A DNA stretch of 15,841 nucleotides, taken from contig JAEYUX010000040.1 in assembly GCA_023432235.1 (NCBI GenBank), positions 1 to 15,841 of the forward strand, read 5' to 3'. Source of the DNA: Actinomycetes bacterium. GTDB taxonomy: Bacteria > Actinomycetota > Actinomycetes > Actinomycetales > Demequinaceae. The number at the start of each line of letters is the position of its first letter. The first letter of the stretch is position 1. The notes beneath the pieces were generated by a model. That model was not told where the DNA came from. It worked only from the letters and a program-made list of their open reading frames with translations, and did not search any database. The position numbers and the translations under genes are program-made. Shown piece after piece: positions 7,986 through 15,841 of the stretch.

Positions 7986-8846
7986 GTGCTGAATTTGGCT
8001 GCCAGCGTGCTCACCACGTCTGAGCCCGGCGACTCCGAAGGTGCGTCGCGCAACTTCTTTGAGTGGCTCTTCTCGACGGACGGTTTTCACGCCCCCAGCA
8101 TCGGCGAACTCGATCCGGAGGCGCTGCTTTTTGGCGGCACCATCTTCGAGTTCAACCGCATCACGCTTGTCCGCGTCGTTGCCGTCATTGTGTTGATCAG
8201 TCTCTTCTGGATTGTGACGCGCAATGCAAAGGTCATCCCCACGCGTGGTCAGTCCGTTGTCGAGATGATCGTCGACTTTGTGCGCGTCCAGGTGGTCGAA
8301 CAGATCATGGGCGAGGAGCGTGCCAAGAAGTACGTCGCGTTCATGTCGACGCTGTTCATCACGATCGTGTTCTTCAACATGACCGGTGTGATCCCGTTCC
8401 TCAATATTGCTGGAACGTCGCTCATCGGCCTGCCGCTCATCATGGCGCTGTGGGTCTACGTCATGTACCTCGGCGAGGGCATGCGCAAGCACGGCGTCGG
8501 CGGCTTCCTCAAGGCCAACCTGTTCCCCCCAGGCGTGCCGAAGCCGATTTACCTGCTCCTCACGCCTATCGAGTTCCTGCAGGTGTTCATCCTGCGCCCG
8601 GCCACTCTCGCACTGCGACTTGCGGCCAACATGATCGCCGGTCACATGCTGCTCGTGCTGTGCTTTGCGGCGACGCATTACTTCTTCCTTGAAGCCTCCG
8701 GCGCAATGAAGGGTGTCGGCGTTCTGTCCTTCACCGCTGGACTCGCATTCACGCTGTTCGAGATTTTCGTTGCGCTGCTTCAGGCGTACGTCTTCACCAT
8801 CTTGTCAACCGTCTACATCAACTTGTCGCTCGAGGACGAGCACTAA
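7986..8846 (+). CDS. atpB: F1Fo ATP synthase subunit a
   Basis: Subunit a (286 aa) holds the two proton half-channels beside the c-ring. The essential arginine is R211 in LALRLAANMIAGH (208-220), matching E. coli Arg210. Other family segments are PTRGQSVVEMIVDFV (85-99), FFNMTGVIPF (129-138) and LTPIEFLQVFILRP (192-205). Five or six membrane helices are apparent, and the C-terminus ends SLEDEH. I chose the GTG at 7986 because GGGAGAGA (7973-7980) precedes it; an in-frame GTG at 7950 would add 12 residues and sits in the loop of a small hairpin. It opens the eight-gene ATP synthase series, in the standard order. Confidence 0.95.
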   Translation: MLNLAASVLTTSEPGDSEGASRNFFEWLFSTDGFHAPSIGELDPEALLFGGTIFEFNRITLVRVVAVIVLISLFWIVTRNAKVIPTRGQSVVEMIVDFVRVQVVEQIMGEERAKKYVAFMSTLFITIVFFNMTGVIPFLNIAGTSLIGLPLIMALWVYVMYLGEGMRKHGVGGFLKANLFPPGVPKPIYLLLTPIEFLQVFILRPATLALRLAANMIAGHMLLVLCFAATHYFFLEASGAMKGVGVLSFTAGLAFTLFEIFVALLQAYVFTILSTVYINLSLEDEH

Positions 8847-8849
8847 TCT

Positions 8850-8870
8850 GCGTAGCCACCCCGGTTACGT
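8850..8870 (+). promoter_or_regulatory. Hairpin in front of the atpE ribosome binding site
   Basis: CGTAGCC (8851-8857) pairs with GGTTACG (8863-8869) around loop ACCCC, with one G-U pair; a further G-U pair is possible at 8850/8870. The hairpin fills the atpB-atpE gap and ends 8 bases before the purine-rich GGAAGGAAG that serves atpE. It could mark an RNA processing or stability point. That function is inferred. Confidence 0.4.
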
Positions 8871-8889
8871 CAACACGGAAGGAAGCACT

Positions 8890-9117
8890 GTGGACACCAC
8901 CACTCTCGCTGAGGTGAGCGGCAACATCGCCACGATTGGCTATGGCATCGCCACCCTGGGCCCCGGCATCGGTCTGGGAATCCTGATTGGTAAGACCGTC
9001 GAGGGCATGGCCCGTCAGCCTGAGGCTGCTGGCATGCTGCGCGCCACGATGTTCCTGGGTGTCGCGTTCGTTGAGGTGCTTGCGCTCCTCGGCCTCGTGA
9101 CGGGCTTCATCTTCTAA
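8890..9117 (+). CDS. atpE: F1Fo ATP synthase subunit c
   Basis: Subunit c (75 aa) is a two-helix hairpin that assembles into the rotating ring in the membrane. Helix 1 carries the glycine series LGPGIGLGILIG (23-34) for tight packing. The polar loop is ARQPE (41-45), and helix 2 carries the ion-binding carboxylate E62 (AFVEVLALLG). No Ser/Thr follows E62 and the sodium-site Gln is not evident, so proton coupling is expected. The GTG at 8890 follows GGAAGGAAG. The reading frame is open back to 8713 inside atpB, but that part is not coding. The neighbouring genes encode subunits a and b. Confidence 0.97.
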   Translation: MDTTTLAEVSGNIATIGYGIATLGPGIGLGILIGKTVEGMARQPEAAGMLRATMFLGVAFVEVLALLGLVTGFIF

Positions 9118-9119
9118 AG

Positions 9120-9689
9120 ATGGACATCTTCATCGCCGCTGCGGAAGAACACGGGGAGAACGCGTCGACGTTCAACCCGATTCTTCCCACCAATTACGAC
9201 ATCCTCTGGTCGTTCATCCTCTTTGTGGTCATCGTGGCCGTGTTCATGCGCGTCATCATGCCCCGCCTGCAAAAGGTGCTGGATGAGCGCGCAGAGCTGA
9301 TCGAGGGCGGCATCTCCAAGGCGGAGCAGGCACAGGCGGAAGCCGCTGCTGCGCTCGAGGAGTACACGGCACAGTTGCGCGAGGCACGCGCCGAGGCCGC
9401 GAAGATCCGTGAGGACGCGCGTGCTGAGGCCGGCCAGATCGTTGCTGACGGACGGGAGAAGGCCGTCCGCGACTCCGAGCGTCTGGTGGACACGGCGTCC
9501 AAGCAGATCGAGGCGGAGCGCCAGCAGGCCGTGGTGTCGTTGCGATCAGAGATTGGCGCGCTGGCCACTGAGTTGGCATCGAGGATTGTTGGCGAAGCAC
9601 TCGCCGATGACGCTCGTCAGCAGCGCCTCATCGACTCCTTCCTCGACGAGCTTGAGTCCTCGACCAAGGCGTCCAAGGCGAAGGGTTAA
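9120..9689 (+). CDS. atpF: F1Fo ATP synthase subunit b
   Basis: Subunit b (189 aa) forms the peripheral stalk that keeps F1 from turning with the rotor. A short N-terminus precedes one membrane helix (about 28-50, ILWSFILFVVIVAVF), followed by a long charged coiled coil of heptad-like Ala/Glu/Arg repeats (about 55-165) and a Lys/Ser-rich tail. It is longer than the E. coli protein (156 aa), as in other Actinobacteria. The ATG lies 2 bases after the atpE stop with little Shine-Dalgarno signal, so translational coupling is likely. This is a normal b, not the b-delta fusion found in mycobacteria. Confidence 0.95.
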   Translation: MDIFIAAAEEHGENASTFNPILPTNYDILWSFILFVVIVAVFMRVIMPRLQKVLDERAELIEGGISKAEQAQAEAAAALEEYTAQLREARAEAAKIREDARAEAGQIVADGREKAVRDSERLVDTASKQIEAERQQAVVSLRSEIGALATELASRIVGEALADDARQQRLIDSFLDELESSTKASKAKG

Positions 9690-9691
9690 GC

Positions 9692-10504
9692 ATGCGAGGG
9701 ACCAGCCAGACTGCTCACGACGCTGTACTGCGTTCGTTCGATGCCGTGGTGAATGCCGCGGGCAAGGACGGCGTTGTGCTCGCAAAGCAGTTGTTTGCCG
9801 TCGTCGAGGCGCTTGACGGATCGGGTTCGCTGCGGCGCGCCCTCACCGACCCAGCGCGCGAGGCGGAGGACAAGGCTGCTCTCGTCTCGCAACTCTTCAG
9901 CGCTTTCGATGCGCGCGTTGTGGACGTGGTGCGGGACTTCGTCAAGGCTCGCTGGTCGGACGAAGACGACCTTGCTGCCTCAATCGAGGACGCAGGAGTC
10001 AACGCTTTGCTCGCTTCCGCCCAGCAGGCCAAGAAGCTGCAAACCGTCGAAGAGGAGCTGTTCCACGTTGAACGGCAGCTCGTCGCCTCGCGCAGCCTCG
10101 TGACCACGCTGGGTGATCGCACCGCGCCAAGCGCTGCTCGCGTGGCAGTTCTTGAGGATGTCCTCAAGGGCAAAGTGGATGAGATCACGTACGCATTGGT
10201 TGAGCGGAAGGTGGCGTCGCCTCGCGGCGCGCGCCTCCTCACGGCGATTCGTGACTTGCTCCAGGCTGCCGCACAGCGCCGCGAACGCCTCGTCGCTCTC
10301 GTGAGCGCCGCCGTCGAGTTGAGCGCTGCTCAGCGAGCACGGTTGGCGACGATCCTCGCGGACGCCTACGGACACGAGATTCAGCTCAACGTCGCCGTTG
10401 ACCCCAAGGTGCTCGGCGGCATCAAGGTACAGGTCGGGGACGAGGTGGTGGATGGCACCGTCATCGCCCGCCTTTCCGACGCACGACGCAGACTTGTCGG
10501 CTAA
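9692..10504 (+). CDS. atpH: F1Fo ATP synthase subunit delta
   Basis: The delta subunit (270 aa) joins the tops of the b stalk and the alpha subunits. The length far exceeds the roughly 180 aa usual in Proteobacteria and matches the long actinobacterial form. Family features are a helical N-terminal half and a C-terminal region ending VDPKVLGGIKVQVGDEVVDGTVIARLSDARRRL (235-267), the most conserved OSCP/delta signature. A charged middle (about 90-160) accounts for the extra length. The ATG lies 2 bases after atpF. Because atpF is separate and complete, the mycobacterial atpF-atpH fusion is absent. Confidence 0.95.
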   Translation: MRGTSQTAHDAVLRSFDAVVNAAGKDGVVLAKQLFAVVEALDGSGSLRRALTDPAREAEDKAALVSQLFSAFDARVVDVVRDFVKARWSDEDDLAASIEDAGVNALLASAQQAKKLQTVEEELFHVERQLVASRSLVTTLGDRTAPSAARVAVLEDVLKGKVDEITYALVERKVASPRGARLLTAIRDLLQAAAQRRERLVALVSAAVELSAAQRARLATILADAYGHEIQLNVAVDPKVLGGIKVQVGDEVVDGTVIARLSDARRRLVG

Positions 10505-10555
10505 CGACCGACGCACGACTACCGCCCCCCAGCGGAATCGACAGGAGAGACAAGA

Positions 10556-12190
10556 ATGGCCGAGTTGACGATCAGCCCCGAGGAGATCAGGGCCGCGCTC
10601 GACGCTCACGTGACGTCCTTCGAGCCCAAGCGTGCCGCTACCGAAGAGGTCGGCACCGTGACGCTCGCTGCGGACGGCATCGCGCGTGTTGAGGGCTTGC
10701 CGGGTGCGATGGCGAATGAGCTGCTGCGCTTTGAAGACGGCACGCTCGGCCTTGCGCTCAACCTCGACGTGCGCGACATCGGTGTCGTGGTGCTCGGTGA
10801 GTTCACCGGTATCGAAGAGGGCCAGACGGTGCACCGTACCGGCGAAGTACTGTCCGTCGCCGTGGGCGATGGCTACCTTGGCCGCGTTGTCGACCCGCTC
10901 GGCAACCCGATTGACGGCCTCGGAGACGTGGCAACCGAAGCGCGCCGCGCCCTCGAGCTGCAGGCTCCTGGCGTGATGCAGCGCAAGTCGGTGCACGAGC
11001 CGCTCCAGACCGGCCTCAAGGCCATCGACGCGATGATCCCCATCGGCCGTGGCCAGCGTCAGCTCATCATTGGTGACCGTCAGACGGGCAAGACCGCCAT
11101 TGCGATCGACACGATCATCAACCAGAAGGCCAACTGGGAATCCGGCGACCCGAGCAAGCAGGTGCGCTGCATCTACGTAGCGATCGGTCAGAAGGGCTCG
11201 ACCATCGCCGCGGTGCGTGGTGCTCTTGAAGAGGCCGGCGCTCTTGAGTACACGACGATCGTCGCTGCCCCTGCCTCAGACCCTGCAGGCTTCAAGTACC
11301 TCGCGCCCTACACCGGCTCGGCCATCGGTCAGCACTGGATGTACGGCGGCAAGCACGTTCTCATCATTTTCGATGACCTGTCGAAGCAGGCCGAGGCCTA
11401 CCGTGCGGTGTCCCTGCTCCTGCGTCGTCCTCCGGGCCGCGAGGCATACCCCGGCGACGTCTTCTACTTGCACAGCCGGCTCCTCGAGCGTTGTGCGAAG
11501 CTCTCGGACGAGATGGGTGCGGGCTCGATGACGGGTCTGCCCGTTATTGAGACCAAGGCCAACGACGTGTCGGCATACATCCCGACCAACGTCATCTCGA
11601 TCACCGATGGCCAGATCTTCTTGCAGTCGGACCTCTTCAACGCGAACCAGCGCCCTGCGATCGACGTCGGTATCTCCGTGTCCCGCGTCGGCGGTTCGGC
11701 TCAGGTCAAGGCGATGAAGCAGGTGTCCGGAACCCTGAAGATTGACCTCGCCCAGTACCGCTCGCTCGAGGCCTTCGCGATGTTCGCGTCCGACCTCGAT
11801 GCGGCTTCGCGTCAGCAGTTGACGCGTGGTGCCCGCCTCATGGAGCTGCTCAAGCAGCCGCAGTACTCGCCGTACCCGGTGGAGGAGCAGGTTGTTTCGA
11901 TCTGGGCCGGCACCAAGGGCAAGCTCGACAAGATTCCGTTGAGCGATGTGCTGCGATTTGAGCGCGAGCTGATCGACCACCTTCGTCAGTCGACTCGAGT
12001 GCTCGAGCACATCGCTGGCTCGGGCAAGCTTTCGGACGAGGACGAGGCCGAACTGCACGAGGCAGTCGACTCCTTCGTCACCACGTTCCTCGAGTCCGAG
12101 AACGCGGAACTCACCACCGACGCCACGATTGCTGGTGGCGGCGAGGCCGAGGTCGAGCAAGAGCAGATCGTCGCAAAGAAGAAGAAGTAA
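10556..12190 (+). CDS. atpA: F1Fo ATP synthase subunit alpha
   Basis: Alpha (544 aa) alternates with beta in the F1 hexamer and carries the non-catalytic nucleotide sites. Walker A is GDRQTGKT (173-180), Walker B is VLIIFDD (268-274), and the arginine finger is R377 in SVSRVGGSAQ (374-383). The C-terminus runs about 30 residues past the E. coli length. The extra part is acidic, with a Gly-Gly-Gly turn, and ends in VAKKKK (539-544). In mycobacteria a C-terminal alpha extension suppresses ATP hydrolysis; whether this unrelated-looking tail does so is inferred. The ATG at 10556 follows AGGAGAG (10543-10549). The 51-base gap after atpH shows no structure I can support. Confidence 0.98.
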   Translation: MAELTISPEEIRAALDAHVTSFEPKRAATEEVGTVTLAADGIARVEGLPGAMANELLRFEDGTLGLALNLDVRDIGVVVLGEFTGIEEGQTVHRTGEVLSVAVGDGYLGRVVDPLGNPIDGLGDVATEARRALELQAPGVMQRKSVHEPLQTGLKAIDAMIPIGRGQRQLIIGDRQTGKTAIAIDTIINQKANWESGDPSKQVRCIYVAIGQKGSTIAAVRGALEEAGALEYTTIVAAPASDPAGFKYLAPYTGSAIGQHWMYGGKHVLIIFDDLSKQAEAYRAVSLLLRRPPGREAYPGDVFYLHSRLLERCAKLSDEMGAGSMTGLPVIETKANDVSAYIPTNVISITDGQIFLQSDLFNANQRPAIDVGISVSRVGGSAQVKAMKQVSGTLKIDLAQYRSLEAFAMFASDLDAASRQQLTRGARLMELLKQPQYSPYPVEEQVVSIWAGTKGKLDKIPLSDVLRFERELIDHLRQSTRVLEHIAGSGKLSDEDEAELHEAVDSFVTTFLESENAELTTDATIAGGGEAEVEQEQIVAKKKK

Positions 12191-12193
12191 CCC

Positions 12194-13087
12194 ATGGCTG
12201 GTCAGCAACGCGTTTACAAGGCGCGAATCCGCTCAACTCAGTCCCTGAAGAAGATCTTCAGGGCCATGGAGTTGATCGCGGCCTCGCGCATTGGAAAGGC
12301 ACGCGAACGCGTCGCAGCGGCGGCGCCGTATGCGCGCGCCATCACGCGTGCGATCTCGGCAGTGGCGACCCACTCGGACGTTGAGCACCCGCTCACCACC
12401 GAGCGCACCGATACCAACCGTGTCGCCGTCCTCGTCATCACAGCAGACCGCGGCATGGCAGGCGCCTACTCGGCGAACGCGATCCGTGAGTCGGAGCGTC
12501 TGCGCGAGCGGCTCACCCGCGAGGGCAAGGACGTGGTGCAGTACGCCAGCGGCCGTCGCGGTGTGTCGTACTTCAACTTCCGCAAGCGCGAGCTCGCCGG
12601 TTCGTGGACTGGCGACTCGGATGCGCCGAGCCACGCAGTCGCGACAGAGATCGCCCACGCGTTGCTCGATGCGTTCCTCGCACCTGCAGACGAAGGCGGT
12701 GTGAGCGAGATCCACGTGGTCTACACACACTTCAAGTCGATGGTGAGCCAAGAGCCCCGCGTCGTCCGCATGTTGCCGCTTGAGATCGTCGAAGGCGTCG
12801 CCGAGGCCACCGAGGACGTCGAGCCTCTGTACGACTTCGAGCCGAACGCGGAGGAAGTGCTCGACGCGCTCTTGCCGCGCTACATCCAGTCGCGAATCCA
12901 CAGCTGCATGTTGCAGGCCGCGGCTTCGGAGCTTGCCAACCGTCAGTCTGCGATGAACACCGCGGTGTCCAATGCAGAAGACATCGTTCGTCAGTACACC
13001 AGGCTCGCCAACTCGGCGCGCCAGGCCGAGATCACCCAGGAAATCAGCGAGATCGTCTCGGGCGCGGATGCGCTCGCGGCCTCGTAA
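12194..13087 (+). CDS. atpG: F1Fo ATP synthase subunit gamma
   Basis: Gamma (297 aa) is the rotating central shaft. The N-terminal helix (RIRSTQSLKKIFRAMELIAASRI, about 11-33) and C-terminal helix (MNTAVSNAEDIVRQYTRLAN, about 254-273) form the coiled coil inside the alpha-beta hexamer. The middle holds the Rossmann-like domain with the conserved ITADRGMAGAYSAN (82-95). An Asp/Glu/Gly-containing loop (APADEGGVSE, about 163-172) lies near where mycobacterial gamma carries its own insert, but it is short. The ATG lies 3 bases after the atpA stop. Confidence 0.96.
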   Translation: MAGQQRVYKARIRSTQSLKKIFRAMELIAASRIGKARERVAAAAPYARAITRAISAVATHSDVEHPLTTERTDTNRVAVLVITADRGMAGAYSANAIRESERLRERLTREGKDVVQYASGRRGVSYFNFRKRELAGSWTGDSDAPSHAVATEIAHALLDAFLAPADEGGVSEIHVVYTHFKSMVSQEPRVVRMLPLEIVEGVAEATEDVEPLYDFEPNAEEVLDALLPRYIQSRIHSCMLQAAASELANRQSAMNTAVSNAEDIVRQYTRLANSARQAEITQEISEIVSGADALAAS

Positions 13088-13102
13088 CGGGAAGAGAGAG
13101 AC

Positions 13103-14587
<1,485 letters not shown>

Positions 14588-14590
14588 GCC

Positions 14591-14860
14591 ATGGCGCTCA
14601 CCGTCGACATCGTTGCCCCCGACCGGGTGCTGTGGGAGGGTCAGGCCTCCTTCATCAGCGCGCCGTCAATCGAGGGCTCGATTGGTCTGCTCCCTGGGCA
14701 CGAGCCGATTCTGTCGGTGCTCGGCCCCGGGACCGTCAAGGTCAAGCAGACTGACGGCGAGGACCGTCTCGTGTCAATAAACGGCGGGTTCATTTCGTTC
14801 GATCACGACGTTGTGACGATCGTGGCCGAACCGGTGGCGGAGCCCGCCGCGGACGCTTAA
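14591..14860 (+). CDS. atpC: F1Fo ATP synthase subunit epsilon, short form
   Basis: Epsilon (89 aa) caps the rotor where the gamma shaft meets the c-ring. The sequence covers the N-terminal beta-sandwich only: VDIVAPDRVLWEG (5-17), GSIGLLPGHEPILSVLGPG (29-47) and INGGFISFDHDVVTIVAEP (63-81). It ends with EPAADA and lacks the C-terminal two-helix hairpin found in longer bacterial epsilons (E. coli is about 139 aa). The stop is clean and the next gene starts 8 bases later, so this is a genuine short form rather than a frameshift. Braking by the epsilon hairpin is therefore not possible here. Confidence 0.94.
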   Translation: MALTVDIVAPDRVLWEGQASFISAPSIEGSIGLLPGHEPILSVLGPGTVKVKQTDGEDRLVSINGGFISFDHDVVTIVAEPVAEPAADA

Positions 14861-14868
14861 GGCACGCG

Positions 14869-15561
14869 ATGCGCGTCGTCATTGCGCGATGTGCTGCCCG
14901 CTACACGGGGCGGCTCAACGCTCACTTGCCCACGGCGACGCGCGCGATCATGGTGAAGGCTGACGGCTCGGTCCTGTTGCATTCGGACGGCGGCTCGTAC
15001 AAGCCGCTCAACTGGATGAGCCCTCCGTGCACTTTGCGAGTCGTCGACGACGTTGCCGACGCGACCGAGCCGATCGTGGAGCGTTGGATAGTCCAGCACG
15101 ACAAGTCGGATGACCGGCTCGAGATCGACCTCTTCGAGATCCATGCGGACACTCAACACGAACTGGGTGTGGACCCCGGCCTCGTCAAGGACGGCGTCGA
15201 AGCGCACCTCCAAGAGTTGCTCGCTGAGCAGATTGCGCTTCTTGGCGCCGGGGCGACTCTTGTGCGGCGTGAGTTCCCTACGGCCATTGGCCCTGTGGAC
15301 ATCCTCGCGCGCACGGCAACAGGCAAAGCCATCGCCGTGGAGATCAAACGGCGCGGCGATATCGATGGAGTCGAGCAACTCACGCGGTACCTCGAACTCC
15401 TCAATCGGGACCCGTTGCTTGCGCCCGTCGAGGGCGTCTTTGCTGCACAAGAGATCAAGCCCCAAGCACGTGTCCTTGCCGAGGACCGTGGTATCCGTTG
15501 CCTCGTGCTTGACTACGACGCCATGAAAGGCGTCGACAACGCCGGCTCCCGCCTGTTCTAG
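14869..15561 (+). CDS. nucS: Mismatch-specific endonuclease NucS/EndoMS
   Basis: NucS (230 aa) cuts both strands at mismatched bases and provides the non-canonical mismatch repair of Actinobacteria, which lack MutS and MutL. The N-terminal half (about 1-110) is the DNA-binding and dimer domain. The C-terminal half is a RecB-like nuclease with E135, D144 (GPVDILAR), E158-x-K160 (AVEIKRRG) and Q170 as the expected metal-binding and catalytic residues. The protein ends GSRLF (226-230), the kind of C-terminal tail through which actinobacterial NucS binds the sliding clamp. The ATG lies 8 bases after atpC with little Shine-Dalgarno signal, so it is probably read from the atp transcript. In many relatives one or more genes separate atpC from nucS. 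Confidence 0.95.
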   Translation: MRVVIARCAARYTGRLNAHLPTATRAIMVKADGSVLLHSDGGSYKPLNWMSPPCTLRVVDDVADATEPIVERWIVQHDKSDDRLEIDLFEIHADTQHELGVDPGLVKDGVEAHLQELLAEQIALLGAGATLVRREFPTAIGPVDILARTATGKAIAVEIKRRGDIDGVEQLTRYLELLNRDPLLAPVEGVFAAQEIKPQARVLAEDRGIRCLVLDYDAMKGVDNAGSRLF

Positions 15562-15617
15562 CGCCTGCACCGGTCCGACTCTGTCGCCCACGCTGAATCG
15601 GAACGGACGATGGCGGA

Positions 15618-15648
15618 CTGACGCAAATCGAAACGTTTCGGGTACACT
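15618..15648 (+). promoter_or_regulatory. Promoter with LacI-type operator in its spacer
   Basis: CGAAACGTTTCG (15629-15640) is a perfect 12-bp palindrome with a central CG, as is typical of LacI/GalR-family operators. TACACT (15643-15648) is a good -10 element. CTGACG (15618-15623) is a weak -35 with 19-base spacing. The operator would lie between the two, so a bound repressor would block RNA polymerase. The first base of the following ATG (15655) is 7 bases after the -10, which predicts a leaderless transcript. Confidence 0.7.
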
Positions 15649-15654
15649 CGGCTT

Positions 15655-15841
15655 ATGTCCTCCGCAACGTTCCCTGAAGACTTCCTTTTTGGCGCGTCAA
15701 CGGCGTCGTACCAAATCGAAGGTGCTGTCGCCGAGGGCGGCCGCCTCCCAAGCGTGTGGGATACATTCGCCCACACTCCGGGCCGCACGGTCAACGGTGA
15801 TACCGGTGACACGGCGTGCGACCACTATCACCGGTATGTCG
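15655..15841 (+). CDS. Glycoside hydrolase family 1 beta-glucosidase, 5' end only
   Basis: Sixty-two codons are present before the window ends. The translation opens MSSATFPEDFLFGASTASYQ, then continues IEGAVAEGGRLPSVWDTFAH, TPGRTVNGDTGD and TACDHYHRYV. This is the N-terminal strand and substrate-binding start of GH1 enzymes: FLFGxSTASYQIEG includes the conserved Gln that contacts the non-reducing sugar. The enzyme would split beta-linked glucosides such as cellobiose, probably in the cytoplasm, since no signal peptide is present. The catalytic glutamates lie beyond the window. There is no Shine-Dalgarno sequence before the ATG, consistent with a leaderless message. Control by a LacI-family repressor is inferred from the operator just upstream. 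Confidence 0.93.
   Translation, partial: MSSATFPEDFLFGASTASYQIEGAVAEGGRLPSVWDTFAHTPGRTVNGDTGDTACDHYHRYV

Noticed and set aside
15573..15608. GTCCG/CGGAC inverted repeat as a terminator after nucS
   Set aside because: The stem is only 5 bp with a 26-base loop and no T-run, too weak to call.

Overview
This window looks like a chromosome segment from a high-GC actinobacterium, probably of the order Micrococcales (Cellulomonas/Demequina-like). That assignment is inferred from base composition, a Rho with an Arg-Gly-rich insertion, a 270-residue AtpH, a NucS/EndoMS mismatch endonuclease and frequent GTG starts. The order rho - rpmE - prfA - prmC - tsaC - wecA - atpI-like - atpBEFHAGDC is the order I recall for the Mycobacterium tuberculosis rho-to-ATP-synthase region (Rv1297-Rv1311), so most of the window is an old, conserved housekeeping block. 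I found no new defence, mobile or biosynthetic system. The unusual material is mostly non-coding.

Layout. 1-1927: rho, whose probable GTG start at 140 lies behind a hairpin that overlaps its ribosome binding site; in 1-94 upstream I see nothing convincing. 1928-2169: a strong intrinsic terminator followed by C-rich tandem repeats. 2170-3105 (minus strand): the only accessory gene, an AbiEi-like/DUF559 nuclease-fold protein, bracketed by a degenerate 55-bp direct repeat. 3106-3436 (331 bases without a gene): the right copy of that repeat, a DnaA-box-like 9-mer, a 10-bp tandem repeat, an extended -10 element and a structured rpmE leader. 3437-7907: rpmE, prfA, prmC, tsaC, wecA and an AtpI-like gene, tightly packed with gaps of 3-21 bases or overlaps. 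7986-14860: the eight F1Fo ATP synthase genes. 14869-15561: nucS, 8 bases after atpC. 15562-15841: a promoter with a LacI-type operator, then the first 62 codons of a family 1 beta-glucosidase that continues past the window edge.

How the genes work together. rpmE, prfA and prmC serve translation: ribosomal protein L31, release factor 1, and the methylase that modifies the RF1 GGQ glutamine. tsaC makes the precursor for tRNA t6A. wecA starts lipid-linked cell-envelope polymer synthesis. The atpI-like gene and atpB-atpC encode the proton-driven ATP synthase. nucS, a replication-linked mismatch endonuclease, appears to share the atp transcript. All plus-strand genes from 3437 to 15561 could form one or two long transcripts, with a possible internal promoter just before atpB. 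The beta-glucosidase begins a separate, sugar-regulated unit.
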